Below, one piece after another: positions 1-9,574 of a DNA stretch of 64,000 bases. Within the stretch, counting starts at the first letter, position 1. Every line of letters starts with the position of its first letter. The DNA lies in the NCBI RefSeq assembly GCF_030657435.1, contig NZ_JAUTWS010000001.1, positions 186,001-250,000 of the forward strand. Direction: 5' to 3'. The notes beneath the pieces were generated by a model. The model saw only the letters and a list, made by a program, of their open reading frames with translations, had not been told where the DNA came from and ran no database searches. This stretch comes from Paracraurococcus lichenis. GTDB lineage: Bacteria; Pseudomonadota; Alphaproteobacteria; Acetobacterales; Acetobacteraceae. Position numbers and translations under genes: made by a program.

Positions 1-5
1 CCGCC

Positions 6-590
6 ATGCCCGCCGTCATCCGCAAGCTGGTCACCATCCTCGACGAGACGCGGCGCGAGATGCGCCGGGACCTCGATCTGCCCATCCGCCGCGTGGTTGC
101 ATGCGCAGTCATCGAGAATCCCTTCGCCGGCCGCTTCGCGGAGGACCTATCGGAGCTGATCGCCCAGGGCGAGGAACTCGGCGCGCTGCTGGCGGCGCGC
201 GCCATCGCCGCCCTCGGCATCCCCGGCGAGCGGGTGGAGAGCTTCGGCAAGGCCGCCGTCGTGGGCGAGGCCGGCGAGCTGGAACATGCCGCGGCATTGC
301 TTCATCCGAAGATGGGCGCGCCGGTGCGGGCGGCGCTCGGGAAGGGGCCGGCGCTGATCCCCTCGGCCAAGAAGTCGGGCGGGCCGGGCACCGGCATCGA
401 CGTGCCGCTCGGCCACAAGGATGCCGCCTTCGTGCGCAGCCATTTCGACGCCATAGAGGCGCGGGTGCCCGATGCGCCGCGCGCGCACGAGATCCTGCTC
501 TGCCTGGCGCTGACCGATGGCGGGCGGCCGCTGCCCCGCATCGGCGGGCTCGCCAAGGACCAGATCGAAGGCCGCGACGGCCTGCGGTGA
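6..590 (+). CDS. AA_synth family protein (amino acid synthesis family)
   Basis: The 194-residue product matches what I know of the AA_synth family (Pfam PF06684): an N-terminal segment with 'VTILDETR', then 'VIENPFAGRF' near residues 35-45, and a Gly/Lys-rich 'SAKKSGGPGTGID' stretch near residue 120. The biochemical role of the family is poorly defined; members often sit beside amino-acid or amide transporters, as here just upstream of a Liv-type importer. The start codon lies 5 bp from the window edge, so its ribosome binding site cannot be seen, but the N-terminus fits the family. It is separated from the liv operon by 261 bp without a recognisable gene, so co-transcription is uncertain. 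Confidence 0.8.
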   Translation: MPAVIRKLVTILDETRREMRRDLDLPIRRVVACAVIENPFAGRFAEDLSELIAQGEELGALLAARAIAALGIPGERVESFGKAAVVGEAGELEHAAALLHPKMGAPVRAALGKGPALIPSAKKSGGPGTGIDVPLGHKDAAFVRSHFDAIEARVPDAPRAHEILLCLALTDGGRPLPRIGGLAKDQIEGRDGLR

Positions 591-851
591 CCGCCATCGG
601 CCGGTAGCGGCTTCGTGCCGCCCGGCGGCCTCGGGCGGCACGCCGAATCCCGCCCCCTCCCTTGCATTGCGGGCGTTGCATGGGCATACCTTCCCGCAAC
701 GACGGACGGCGATCCGCGCCCCTTGCCGCGCCATGACGGCGCCGGGGCCGCGGGCCGCGTCAGAAACCGCCCATGCGCATTCCGGAACTGGGGCTGATCG
801 GGCGTTCGGCCCGGGTCGCATGGCGTTGCCGCTACGGGGAGAACGATCCGG

Positions 852-1627
852 GTGTCCGACACCATCCTGGAAACGAACGGGCTGACCAAGGAATTCATGG
901 GCTTCGTCGCCGTCGGCGACGTCTCCCTGAAGATCCGCCGCGGCAGCATCCATGGCCTGATCGGCCCGAACGGCGCCGGGAAGACCACCTGCTTCAATCT
1001 TCTCACCAAATTCCTGCAGCCGACCCGCGGGACCATCCACTATGACGGCCGCGACATCACGAAGCTCAAGCCGGCGCAGGTGGCGCGGCTGGGGCTGGTG
1101 CGCAGCTTCCAGATCTCGGCCGTCTTCCCGCACCTGACGGTGCTGGAGAATGTCCGCGTGGCGCTGCAGCGCCAGCGCGGCGGCAGCTTCGACTTCTGGC
1201 GCTCCGATTCGCTGCTGCGGCAATACGACGACCGGGCGCGCGGGCTGCTCGCCGATGTCGGGCTGACGGGCTACGAGGCGCTGCCGGCCGGCGAGCTGCC
1301 CTATGGCCGCAAGCGGGCGCTCGAGATCGCCACGACGCTCGCCATGGAGCCGCAGATGATGCTGCTCGACGAGCCGACCGCCGGCATGACGCATGAGGAC
1401 GTGGACCGCATCGTCGCGCTGATCAAGCGCGTGGCGGCGGGCCGCACCGTGCTGCTGGTGGAGCACAACCTGAAGGTCGTCTCCGGCCTCTGCGACACCA
1501 TCACGGTCCTGACGCGCGGCCGCGTGCTGGCGGAGGGCGACTACCAGAGCGTGGCGAGGAACCCGGAAGTCATCGCGGCCTATCTCGGCAGCGAGGCGCA
1601 TACGGTCACCGAGGGAGTGCCGGTCTG

Positions 1628-1628
<1 letters not shown>
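852..1628 (+). CDS. livG: Branched-chain amino acid/amide ABC transporter ATP-binding protein (LivG-type)
   Basis: Cytoplasmic ATPase of a HAAT-family importer, 258 residues, GTG start. Walker A GPNGAGKTT is at residues 38-46, the Q-loop at Q88, the signature 'LPYGRKRALEIA' at 150-161, Walker B 'MLLDEPTAGM' at 171-180 and the switch His at 206. The short LivG-like signature and the long insert between Q-loop and signature separate it from the LivF partner. The stop codon overlaps the next ATG by one base (TGATG), so the two ATPases are translationally coupled. This is the first gene of an operon running through 9503. The substrate cannot be told from the ATPase. Confidence 0.93.
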
Positions 1629-2368
<740 letters not shown>

Positions 2369-2503
2369 GCGGGGTAGGGGGAGGGGAATGGCCATGCGGA
2401 CGAGGCGGGCAACGCAAGCCGGACGGCGAAGAGATCCGGCGCGGCCAGCCTGCCGCCCGCCGCGCGCGCGCCGGTGCGCCGCGCCCTGCACACGGAAAGA
2501 CCC

Positions 2504-3739
2504 ATGGCGAACCTGACCCCAGACCGACGCAGCATCCTGGCCGGCGCCGCCGGCGTCGCCCTCTCCGGCCTGCCCTGGCGCGGCGTGCGCGCCCAGGCCG
2601 GCAGCATCAAGATCGGCGTCCTGAACGACCAGTCCGGCGTCTATCGCGACATCTCCGGCCCGACCTCGGTCGCCTGCGTGCGGCAGGCCGTCCAGGACCT
2701 CGGCACTCTCGGCTTCGCGGTCGAGGTCGTCACCGCCGACCACCAGAACAAGCCTGATGTCGGCTCCAACATCGCCCGGCAATGGATCGACCGGGACGGC
2801 GTCGACGTCATCGTCGACGTGCCGAACAGCGCGGTCGCGCTGGCGGTGAACGGCGTGGTGCGGGAGAAGAACAAGGTCTATCTCAACAGCACCGCCGCGA
2901 CCGCCGATCTGACCGGGCCGCAATGCACGCCGAACACGGTGCACTGGACCTACGATACCTGGATGCTGGCGCGCAGCACCGGCGGCGCCATGGTGAAGGC
3001 CGGCGGCGACAGCTGGTTCTTCATCACCGCCGACTATGCCTTCGGCCATGCGCTGGAGCGCGACACGACCAACTTCGTCAAGGCGCAGAACGGCCGCGTG
3101 ATCGGCGGCGTGCGGCACCCGCTGGGCAATACCGACTTCTCCTCCTTCCTCATGCAGGCGCAGTCCTCCCGCTCCAAGGTGATCGGCCTGGCCAATGCCG
3201 GCGCGGACACCATCAACGCGGTGAAGCAGCTGGCCGAGTTCGGCGTCACCCGGCGCGGCACCAAGGTCGCCGTGCTGCTGATGTTCATCAACGACGTGCA
3301 CGGGCTCGGCCTGCAGGCGGCGCAGGGGCTGGTCTGCACCGAGACCTTCTACTGGGACCTCAACGACCGCACCCGCGCCTTCAGCGCGAAGGTGAAGCCG
3401 CATCTCGCGGGCAACATGCCGGCCATGTCGCATGCCGGCTGCTACGCCGCGGTGCTGCACTACCTGAAGGCGGCGCAGGACATGGGCGTGGCGCAGGCCA
3501 AGGCCTCCGGCGCCGAGGCGGTGGCGCGCATGAAGGCCATGCCGACCGATGACGACTGCTTCGGCCAGGGCAGCATCCGCGCCGACGGGCGCAAGCTGCA
3601 TCCCTCCTACCTCTTCGAGGTGAAGGCCCCGAACGAGAGCAAGGGACCCTGGGATTACTACAAGCTGCTGCAGACGACCCCGGCGGAGGAGGCCTTCCGG
3701 CCGCTCGCCGAGGGCGCCTGCCCGCTGGTGCGGAGCTGA
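2504..3739 (+). CDS. ABC transporter substrate-binding protein 1 (Peripla_BP_6 type)
   Basis: Periplasmic ligand-binding protein, 411 residues from the chosen start. The frame is open from a GTG at 2474, but the ATG at 2504 is preferred: GGAAAG lies just upstream (2494-2499) and the protein then begins with a clean export signal containing 'DRRSILAG' and an 'RAQA' cleavage region near residue 30, a Tat-like leader. Shared family blocks are 'GVLNDQSG', 'DHQNKPD', 'WFFITADYAFGHALE' and 'FYWDLNDRTRA'. It is the first of four tandem paralogues. They resemble short-chain amide/branched-chain amino acid binders, but the ligand is unknown. Confidence 0.92.
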   Translation: MANLTPDRRSILAGAAGVALSGLPWRGVRAQAGSIKIGVLNDQSGVYRDISGPTSVACVRQAVQDLGTLGFAVEVVTADHQNKPDVGSNIARQWIDRDGVDVIVDVPNSAVALAVNGVVREKNKVYLNSTAATADLTGPQCTPNTVHWTYDTWMLARSTGGAMVKAGGDSWFFITADYAFGHALERDTTNFVKAQNGRVIGGVRHPLGNTDFSSFLMQAQSSRSKVIGLANAGADTINAVKQLAEFGVTRRGTKVAVLLMFINDVHGLGLQAAQGLVCTETFYWDLNDRTRAFSAKVKPHLAGNMPAMSHAGCYAAVLHYLKAAQDMGVAQAKASGAEAVARMKAMPTDDDCFGQGSIRADGRKLHPSYLFEVKAPNESKGPWDYYKLLQTTPAEEAFRPLAEGACPLVRS

Positions 3740-3745
3740 GACACC

Positions 3746-3769
3746 GCGGGGCGGCCAGGGCCGCCCCGC
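3746..3769. promoter_or_regulatory. Intercistronic GC hairpin after binding protein 1
   Basis: A perfect 10-bp inverted repeat (GCGGGGCGGC / GCCGCCCCGC) with a 4-nt loop begins 7 nt after the stop of binding protein 1. There is no T tract, so it is more likely an mRNA-stabilising or partially attenuating hairpin than a full terminator. A second hairpin occupies the matching place after binding protein 2. Confidence 0.6.
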
Positions 3770-3824
3770 CGCGATACGGACCGGGAAAACCCGGCCGCCA
3801 ACAGGGAAGGCGAGGGACCAGGAG

Positions 3825-5054
3825 ATGGAGCTGGGACGCAGGAGAGTGCTGGCGACGGGGGCCGCCGCCGGCCTGGTGACGGCCCTGCCGCGGCTGACGC
3901 GCGCGCAGGCGGCGAACACCATCTGCATCGGCGTCATGAACGACATGTCGGGCACCTACCGGGACAATACCGGCCCCGGCTCCGTCGCCTGCGCCCAGCA
4001 GGCCATCGCGGAATTCGGCCAGCGCGGCTTCAATGTCGAGCTGATCTTCGCCGACCACCAGAACAAGCCCGATATCGGCGTGAACCTGGCGCGCCAGTGG
4101 TACGACCAGGGGGTCGACATGATCCTCGACATCCCGACCAGCTCGGTCGGGCTGGCCGTGCAGAACGTCTCGAAGGAGAAGAACAAGCTCGCCATCAATG
4201 TCGGCTCGGCGACCAGCGACCTGACCGGCGCGCAATGCAGCCCGAGCGGGCTGCACTGGGCCTACGACACCTACCAGCTCGCGCGCTCGACCGGCGGCGC
4301 GACGGTGAAGGCCGGCGGCGATACCTGGTTCTTCATCACCGCCGATTATGCCTTCGGCCATGCGCTGGAGCGGGACGCGAGCAACTTCATCCGCGCCGCC
4401 GGCGGCAGGATCCTCGGCACGGTGCGCACGCCCTTCCCGGCGACGACCGACTTCTCCTCCTTCCTCGTCCAGGCGCAGGCGACCCGGCCGAAGGTGATCG
4501 GCCTCGCCAATGCCGGCTCCGACACCATCAACTGCGTCAAGCAGGCTGCCGAGTTCGGCCTGACCAAGCGCGGCATCAAGCTCGCCTCCCTGCTGCTCTT
4601 CATCACCGATGTGCACTCCATCGGGCTGCAGACCGGGCAGGGCCTCGTCTGCTCCGAGACCTTCTACTGGGACCTGAACGACCGCACCCGCGCCTTCACC
4701 AGGCGCGTGCTGCCGAAGATGCCGAACCTCTATCCGAACATGATCCATGCCGGCTGCTACTCGGCCACGCTGCACTACCTGAAGGCCGTGGCCGACATGG
4801 GCGTCGCCGCGGCGAAGGGCCCGGGCAGCGAGGTGGCGGCGCGCATGAAGGCCATGCCGACGGAGGACGACTGCTTCGGCGCCGGCAGCATCCGGGCGGA
4901 TGGGCGGAAGATCCATCCCTCCTACCTCTTCGAGGTGAAGGCCCCGGCCGAGAGCAAGGGCCCCTGGGACTACTACAAGCCGCTGCAGACCACGCCGGCG
5001 GAGGAGGCCTTCCGGCCGCTGGCCGAAGGCAACTGCCCGCTGGTGCGGAGCTGA
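3825..5054 (+). CDS. ABC transporter substrate-binding protein 2 (Peripla_BP_6 type)
   Basis: 409-residue paralogue of its neighbours. The N-terminus 'MELGRRRVLATGAAAG' is a twin-arginine leader ending near 'TRAQA'. The start is supported by AGGAG immediately upstream. It keeps 'DHQNKPD', 'WFFITADYAFGHALE', 'FYWDLNDRTRA' and the C-terminal 'LQTTPAEEAFRPLAEG'. By eye it is closest to binding protein 3 in the first third and to binding protein 1 at the C-terminus, consistent with tandem duplication followed by divergence or gene conversion. Confidence 0.92.
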   Translation: MELGRRRVLATGAAAGLVTALPRLTRAQAANTICIGVMNDMSGTYRDNTGPGSVACAQQAIAEFGQRGFNVELIFADHQNKPDIGVNLARQWYDQGVDMILDIPTSSVGLAVQNVSKEKNKLAINVGSATSDLTGAQCSPSGLHWAYDTYQLARSTGGATVKAGGDTWFFITADYAFGHALERDASNFIRAAGGRILGTVRTPFPATTDFSSFLVQAQATRPKVIGLANAGSDTINCVKQAAEFGLTKRGIKLASLLLFITDVHSIGLQTGQGLVCSETFYWDLNDRTRAFTRRVLPKMPNLYPNMIHAGCYSATLHYLKAVADMGVAAAKGPGSEVAARMKAMPTEDDCFGAGSIRADGRKIHPSYLFEVKAPAESKGPWDYYKPLQTTPAEEAFRPLAEGNCPLVRS

Positions 5055-5066
5055 GGCAATGCGTTT

Positions 5067-5095
5067 CGCGGCGCGGGGAAGGATCCCGCGCCGCG
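5067..5095. promoter_or_regulatory. Intercistronic GC hairpin after binding protein 2
   Basis: An 11-bp perfect inverted repeat (CGCGGCGCGGG / CCCGCGCCGCG) with a 7-nt loop lies 12 nt after the stop of binding protein 2 and 21 nt before the next start codon. It has no T tract. Its stem sequence differs from the hairpin after binding protein 1, so it is not a simple copy of it. Confidence 0.6.
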
Positions 5096-5116
5096 CGTGA
5101 CCGAGGAGAAGTCCGA

Positions 5117-6346
5117 ATGTCGCTTACCCGTCGCGGCCTGATCGCCGCGTCCGTCGGTGCCACGCTGGTGCCGGCCCTGCCGCGCCTGTCGCGCGCGCAG
5201 GCGGCGAACACCATCCGCATCGGCGTGCTGAACGACCAGTCCGGCACCTACCGCGACATCAGCGGCCCCTATGGCGTGGAGTGCACGCGCCAAGCGGTGC
5301 AGGAGTTCGGCAACAAGGGCTTCAATGTCGAGGTCATCTTCGCCGACCACCAGAACAAGCCCGATGTCGGCGCCAATATCGCGCGGCAGTGGTACGACCA
5401 GGGTGTGGACCTGGTGCTCGACGTCCCGACCAGCTCGGTCGGCCTCGCCGTGAACAACGTCGCCAAGGAGAAGAACAAGGCCTATATCAACACCGGCTCG
5501 GCGACCTCCGACCTGACCGGCGCGCAATGCACCCCGAACACGGTGCATTGGATGTACGACACCTACATGCTGGCGAAGTCGACCGGCGGCGCCATGGTGA
5601 AGGCCGGCGGCGATAGCTGGTTCTTCATCACCGCCGACTATGCCTTCGGCCATGCGCTCGAGCGCGACACCACGAAATTCGTCAAGGAGGCCGGCGGCAA
5701 GGTCCTCGGCGGCGTGAAGTATCCCTTCCCCGCGACCTCCGACTTCTCCTCCTTCCTGTTGCAGGCGCAATCCTCCCGCGCGAAGGTCATCGGCCTCGCC
5801 AATGCCGGCGCCGATACCGTCAACAGCATCAAGCAGGCGGCCGAGTTCGGCCTGATGAAGCGCAATGTGAAGCTCGCGGCGCTGCTGATGTTCCTGCCGG
5901 ACGTGCATGCCCTCGGCCTGCAGACCGCACAGGGCCTGGTGCTGACCGAGAGCTTCTACTGGGACCTGAACGACCGCACCCGCGCGGTGAGCGAGCGCCT
6001 GAAGCCGCGGCTGAAGGACATCAAGCCGAACATGGCGTCCATCGCCAACTACTCGGCGGCGCTGCACTTCCTGAAGGCCGTGGCGGATATGGGCGTGCCG
6101 GCGGCCAAGGCCTCGGGCATCGACCTGGTGAACCGCATGAAGGCGATCCCCTGCGACGACGATGCCTTCGGTCCCGGCCGCATCCGCGAGGATGGCCGCA
6201 AGCTCTGCCCCTCCTACCTCTTCGAGGTGAAGAAGCCCGAGGAGAGCAAGGCCCCCTGGGACTACTACAAGCTGCTGCAGACCACGCCGGCCGAGGAGGC
6301 CTACCGGCCGCTGAACGAAGGCGGCTGCAGCATCGTGAAGGCCTGA
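5117..6346 (+). CDS. ABC transporter substrate-binding protein 3 (Peripla_BP_6 type)
   Basis: 409 residues. The reading frame is open far upstream across binding protein 2, an artefact of high GC. The real start is the ATG at 5117: it follows GAGGAGAAG (5102-5110) and gives a twin-arginine leader (TRRGLIA) cleaved near 'SRAQA'. It shares the family blocks and has 'LLQTTPAEEAYRPLNEGG' at its end. A His-free 'MLAKSTGGAMVKAGGDSW' segment is nearly identical to binding protein 1. The ligand is unknown. Confidence 0.92.
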   Translation: MSLTRRGLIAASVGATLVPALPRLSRAQAANTIRIGVLNDQSGTYRDISGPYGVECTRQAVQEFGNKGFNVEVIFADHQNKPDVGANIARQWYDQGVDLVLDVPTSSVGLAVNNVAKEKNKAYINTGSATSDLTGAQCTPNTVHWMYDTYMLAKSTGGAMVKAGGDSWFFITADYAFGHALERDTTKFVKEAGGKVLGGVKYPFPATSDFSSFLLQAQSSRAKVIGLANAGADTVNSIKQAAEFGLMKRNVKLAALLMFLPDVHALGLQTAQGLVLTESFYWDLNDRTRAVSERLKPRLKDIKPNMASIANYSAALHFLKAVADMGVPAAKASGIDLVNRMKAIPCDDDAFGPGRIREDGRKLCPSYLFEVKKPEESKAPWDYYKLLQTTPAEEAYRPLNEGGCSIVKA

Positions 6347-6371
6347 GGCGCGGGCGGGGGAGACACCGGAC

Positions 6372-7601
6372 ATGGCCATCGACCGGCGCGCACTGCTCGC
6401 CACCGGCACCGCTGCGGCGCTCGGCGGGCTGCCGCGCGCGTCCCGCGCCCAGACGGCGCCGATCCGCATCGGCGTCCTCACCGACATGTCCGGCCCCTAC
6501 CGGGACCTGACGGGGCCGAGCAGCCTCGCGGGGGCGAAGCAGGCGGCGGAGGAGTTCTCCGCCGCCACCGGCATCGCGGTGGAGGTGATCGCCGGCGACC
6601 ACCAGAACAAGCCGGATCTCGGCGTGAACATCGCCCGGCAATGGTTCGACCGGGACGGCATCGACATGATCGCCGACCTGCCGAACAGCGCGGTGGCGCT
6701 CGCCGTCTCCCAGGTGGCGCGGGAGAAGAACAAGGTGGTGGTCGGCTCGAGCGTCGGCTCCACCGCCTTCTCCGGCGCGCAGTGCAGCCCGAACAGCGTG
6801 CAGTTCACCTACGACACCTACATGCTGGCCAAGGGCACCGGCGATGCTCTGGTGAAGCAGGGCTTCGACAGCTGGTACTTCGTCACCGCCGACTATGCCT
6901 TCGGCCATGCGCTGCAGACGGATACCGCGCGCTTCGTCGAGGCAGCCGGCGGCAAGGTGCTCGGCGCCGCGCGCTATCCCTTCCCGGCGACGACCGATTT
7001 CTCCTCCTTCCTGCTGCAGGCCCAGGCGACGCGGCCGAAGGTGATCGGCTTCGCCAATGCCGGGGCGGATCTGGTGAACTGCATCAAGCAGGCGCGGGAA
7101 TTCGGCCTGGCGAATCAGGGCGTGAAATTCGCCTGCCTGCTGATGACGGTCATGGACACGCTCTCGCTCGGCCTGCCCGAGGCGCAGGGGCTGCTGATGA
7201 CCGACAGCTTCTACTGGGACCTGAACCCGCGCACCCGGGCCTTCAGCGAACGCGTCAAGGGCAAGCTGCCGGGCCGGATTACCAATACCGCCGTCGCCGG
7301 CAATTACGGCGGCACGCTGCACTACCTGAAGGCCGTGCAGTCCCTCGGCGTGGCGCAGGCCCGCGCTTCCGGCCTCGCGGTCGTCGAGCGGATGAAGGCC
7401 ATGCCGACCGACGACGACGCCTTCGGCCCCGGCAGGATACGCCAGGACGGCCGCAAGCTCACGCCGGCCTACCTGTTCCAGGTGAAGACGCCGGCGGAAT
7501 CCACCGGCCCGCTCGACCTGCACAAAGTGATCGCGACCACCCCGGCGGAGCAGGCGGCGCGGCCGCTCGCCGAAGGCGGCTGCCCCTTCATCCAGACCTG
7601 A
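6372..7601 (+). CDS. ABC transporter substrate-binding protein 4 (divergent paralogue)
   Basis: 409 residues, twin-arginine leader 'DRRALLATG'. It is the most divergent of the four: the family block 'WFFITADYAFGHALE' reads 'WYFVTADYAFGHALQ', 'FYWDLNDRTRA' reads 'FYWDLNPRTRA', and the segment after 'EKNKV' has its own sequence ('VVGSSVGSTAFSGAQ'). These changes fall in regions that probably line the cleft, suggesting a different ligand. Only 25 nt separate it from binding protein 3, with no hairpin between, and LivH starts 17 nt after its stop. Confidence 0.92.
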   Translation: MAIDRRALLATGTAAALGGLPRASRAQTAPIRIGVLTDMSGPYRDLTGPSSLAGAKQAAEEFSAATGIAVEVIAGDHQNKPDLGVNIARQWFDRDGIDMIADLPNSAVALAVSQVAREKNKVVVGSSVGSTAFSGAQCSPNSVQFTYDTYMLAKGTGDALVKQGFDSWYFVTADYAFGHALQTDTARFVEAAGGKVLGAARYPFPATTDFSSFLLQAQATRPKVIGFANAGADLVNCIKQAREFGLANQGVKFACLLMTVMDTLSLGLPEAQGLLMTDSFYWDLNPRTRAFSERVKGKLPGRITNTAVAGNYGGTLHYLKAVQSLGVAQARASGLAVVERMKAMPTDDDAFGPGRIRQDGRKLTPAYLFQVKTPAESTGPLDLHKVIATTPAEQAARPLAEGGCPFIQT

Positions 7602-7618
7602 GGACCGGGACGACCCGC

Positions 7619-8503
7619 ATGGACGAGATTTTCGGCATTCCCGCGCCGCTGCTCTTCGGGCAGCTGTTGCTCGGCCTGATCAATGGCGCCTTCTACGCGA
7701 TGCTCTCGCTCGGCCTGGCGGTGATCTTCGGCCTGCTCAACATCGTCAACATGGCGCATGGCGCGCAGTTCATGATGGGCGCCTTCGCCGCCTGGATGCT
7801 GCTGGCCTGGGCCGGCATCGGCTACTGGTGGGCGCTGATCCTCTCGCCCATCATCATCGGCATCACCGGCGTCATATTGGAGAAGGCCTTCATCAGTCGG
7901 CTCTACAAGCTCGACCACCTCTACGGCCTGCTGCTGACCTTCGGCCTGGCGCTGATCATCGAGGGCGTCTTCCGCAACGAGTTCGGCTCCTCCGGCCTGC
8001 CCTACCGCATCCCGGCGGAGCTCTCTGGCGCCTGGGACCTCGGCTTCATGTTCCTGCCGGTCTATCGCGGTTGGGTGGTCATCGCGGCGCTGGTGCTCTG
8101 CCTGGCGACCTGGCTGCTGATCGAGAAGACGCGGCTCGGCGCCTATCTCCGCGCCGCGACCGAGAATGCCGCGCTGGTGCAGGCCTTCGGCGTGAACGTC
8201 CCGCGCATGGTCACGCTGACCTATGGCGCGGGCGTGGCGCTGGCGGCCGTCGGCGGCGTGCTGGCGGCGCCGATCTACTCGGTGAACCCGCAGATGGGCT
8301 CGAACCTCATCATCGTGGTCTTCGCCGTCGTCGTCATCGGCGGCATGGGCTCCATCCTCGGCTCCATCCTCACCGGCTTCGCGCTCGGCATCGTGGAGGG
8401 GCTGACCAAGGTCTTCTGGCCGGAAGCCTCTGCCACCGTCATCTTCGTCATCATGGCGATCGTCCTGCTGGCGCGTCCCGCCGGCCTCTTCGGGAGGGCC
8501 TGA
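7619..8503 (+). CDS. livH: Branched-chain amino acid/amide ABC transporter permease (LivH-type)
   Basis: Inner-membrane permease, 294 residues. The start at 7619 follows a purine-rich site (GAGGACCGGGA) and yields 'MDEIFGIPAPLLFGQLLLGL', then the hallmark 'LLNIVNMAHGAQFMMGA' of LivH/UrtB proteins. About eight hydrophobic segments run through 'VVFAVVVIGGMGSILGS' to the C-terminus. Longer open frames upstream overlap binding protein 4 and are not the gene. It pairs with LivM, 4 nt downstream. Confidence 0.94.
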   Translation: MDEIFGIPAPLLFGQLLLGLINGAFYAMLSLGLAVIFGLLNIVNMAHGAQFMMGAFAAWMLLAWAGIGYWWALILSPIIIGITGVILEKAFISRLYKLDHLYGLLLTFGLALIIEGVFRNEFGSSGLPYRIPAELSGAWDLGFMFLPVYRGWVVIAALVLCLATWLLIEKTRLGAYLRAATENAALVQAFGVNVPRMVTLTYGAGVALAAVGGVLAAPIYSVNPQMGSNLIIVVFAVVVIGGMGSILGSILTGFALGIVEGLTKVFWPEASATVIFVIMAIVLLARPAGLFGRA

Positions 8504-8507
8504 GACC

Positions 8508-9503
8508 ATGGCCGACACCACCTCCATCACCGCCGGCGCCATTCCGGATGCCGGGCAGGAATCGCATGGCGCCTGGGGCTTCACCCGGGCGCAGATCGTG
8601 GCGCTGGGCGTCCTCGTGGTCTTCCTCGCGGTCTCGCCCTTCGTGCTCTACCCCGTCTTCCTGATGAAGCTGCTCTGCTTCGCGCTCTTCGCCTGCGCCT
8701 TCAACCTGCTGATCGGCTATGTCGGGCTGCTGAGCTTCGGCCATGCCGCCTATTTCGGCATGGGCGGCTATCTCGCGGGGCATGCGGCGAAGGTCTGGGG
8801 CCTGACGCCCGAGCTCTCGATCATCGTGGGCGCGATCACCGCCGGGCTGCTCGGCGCCGTCGCGGGCTGGATCGCCATCCGCCGGCAGGGCATCTACTTC
8901 GCCATGATCACCCTGGCGCTGGCGCAGATGGTCTATTTCTTCTGCGTGCAGGCGCCCTTCACCGGCGGCGAGGACGGCATCCAGGCCATCCCGCGCGGCA
9001 ACCTCTTCGGCGCCGTGCCGCTCGACCGCGACATGTCCATGTACTGGGTGGTGGCGACGATCTTCCTCGGCTGCTTCCTGCTGGTCCACCGCATCATCCA
9101 CTCGCCCTATGGGATGGTGCTGAAGTCGATCCGGGAGAACGAGCCGCGGGCGACCTCCCTCGGCTACCGGACGGACGACTACAAGCTGATGGCCTTCGTG
9201 CTCTCGGCGACGCTCGCCGGCGTCGCCGGCGCGACCAAGTCCATCGTCTTCGGCATCGCCACGCTGACCGACGTGCACTGGTCCATGTCCGGCGAGGTGG
9301 TGCTGATGACGCTGGTCGGCGGCCTCGGCACGGTCTTCGGGCCGGTGGTCGGCGCCGCCGTCATCGTGACCATGCAGAACTACCTCGCGGAGATGGGCGC
9401 CTGGGTCACCGTCATCCAGGGCGTCATCTTCGTCGCCTGCGTGCTCGCCTTCCGCCGCGGCCTGGTCGGCGAGATCGGCAACTTGCTGAAGGTGAAGCTG
9501 TAG
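8508..9503 (+). CDS. livM: Branched-chain amino acid/amide ABC transporter permease (LivM-type)
   Basis: Second inner-membrane permease, 331 residues, with a ~25-residue cytoplasmic N-terminus and about nine hydrophobic segments. The LivM motifs 'NLLIGYVGLLSFGHAAYFGMG' (split near residues 65-85) and 'SIRENEPRATSLGY' are clear, as is the 'EVVLMTLVGGLGTVFGPVVGA' region near the C-terminus. It is the last gene of the operon and is followed by a two-hairpin termination region. Confidence 0.94.
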   Translation: MADTTSITAGAIPDAGQESHGAWGFTRAQIVALGVLVVFLAVSPFVLYPVFLMKLLCFALFACAFNLLIGYVGLLSFGHAAYFGMGGYLAGHAAKVWGLTPELSIIVGAITAGLLGAVAGWIAIRRQGIYFAMITLALAQMVYFFCVQAPFTGGEDGIQAIPRGNLFGAVPLDRDMSMYWVVATIFLGCFLLVHRIIHSPYGMVLKSIRENEPRATSLGYRTDDYKLMAFVLSATLAGVAGATKSIVFGIATLTDVHWSMSGEVVLMTLVGGLGTVFGPVVGAAVIVTMQNYLAEMGAWVTVIQGVIFVACVLAFRRGLVGEIGNLLKVKL

Positions 9504-9509
9504 GATCGG

Positions 9510-9560
9510 GGGAGGGCGCTGCCCTCCCTTCACCGCTCACCAGGGGCCCGAGGCCCCTGG
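9510..9560. terminator. Two-hairpin terminator/repeat between convergent genes
   Basis: Two strong stems lie between the convergent liv operon and the epoxide hydrolase gene: GGGAGGGC/GCCCTCCC around a 3-nt loop (9510-9528), then CCAGGGGCC/GGCCCCTGG around a 3-nt loop (9540-9560). The U tract is only two residues, so any termination would be of the GC-hairpin type. The same two-stem design with different stem sequences recurs at 34069-34124. Confidence 0.6.
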
Positions 9561-9574
9561 ACCTCGGGCCTCCT

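Noticed and set aside
2369-2392. G-rich run that could suggest a G-quadruplex upstream of binding protein 1
   Set aside because: Only three runs of four or more G are present; the fourth is a GG, so the motif is incomplete.
4097-6346. A 749-codon open frame spanning binding proteins 2 and 3
   Set aside because: Only its last 409 codons are the real binding protein 3; the rest is an out-of-frame reading of binding protein 2, kept open by high GC.
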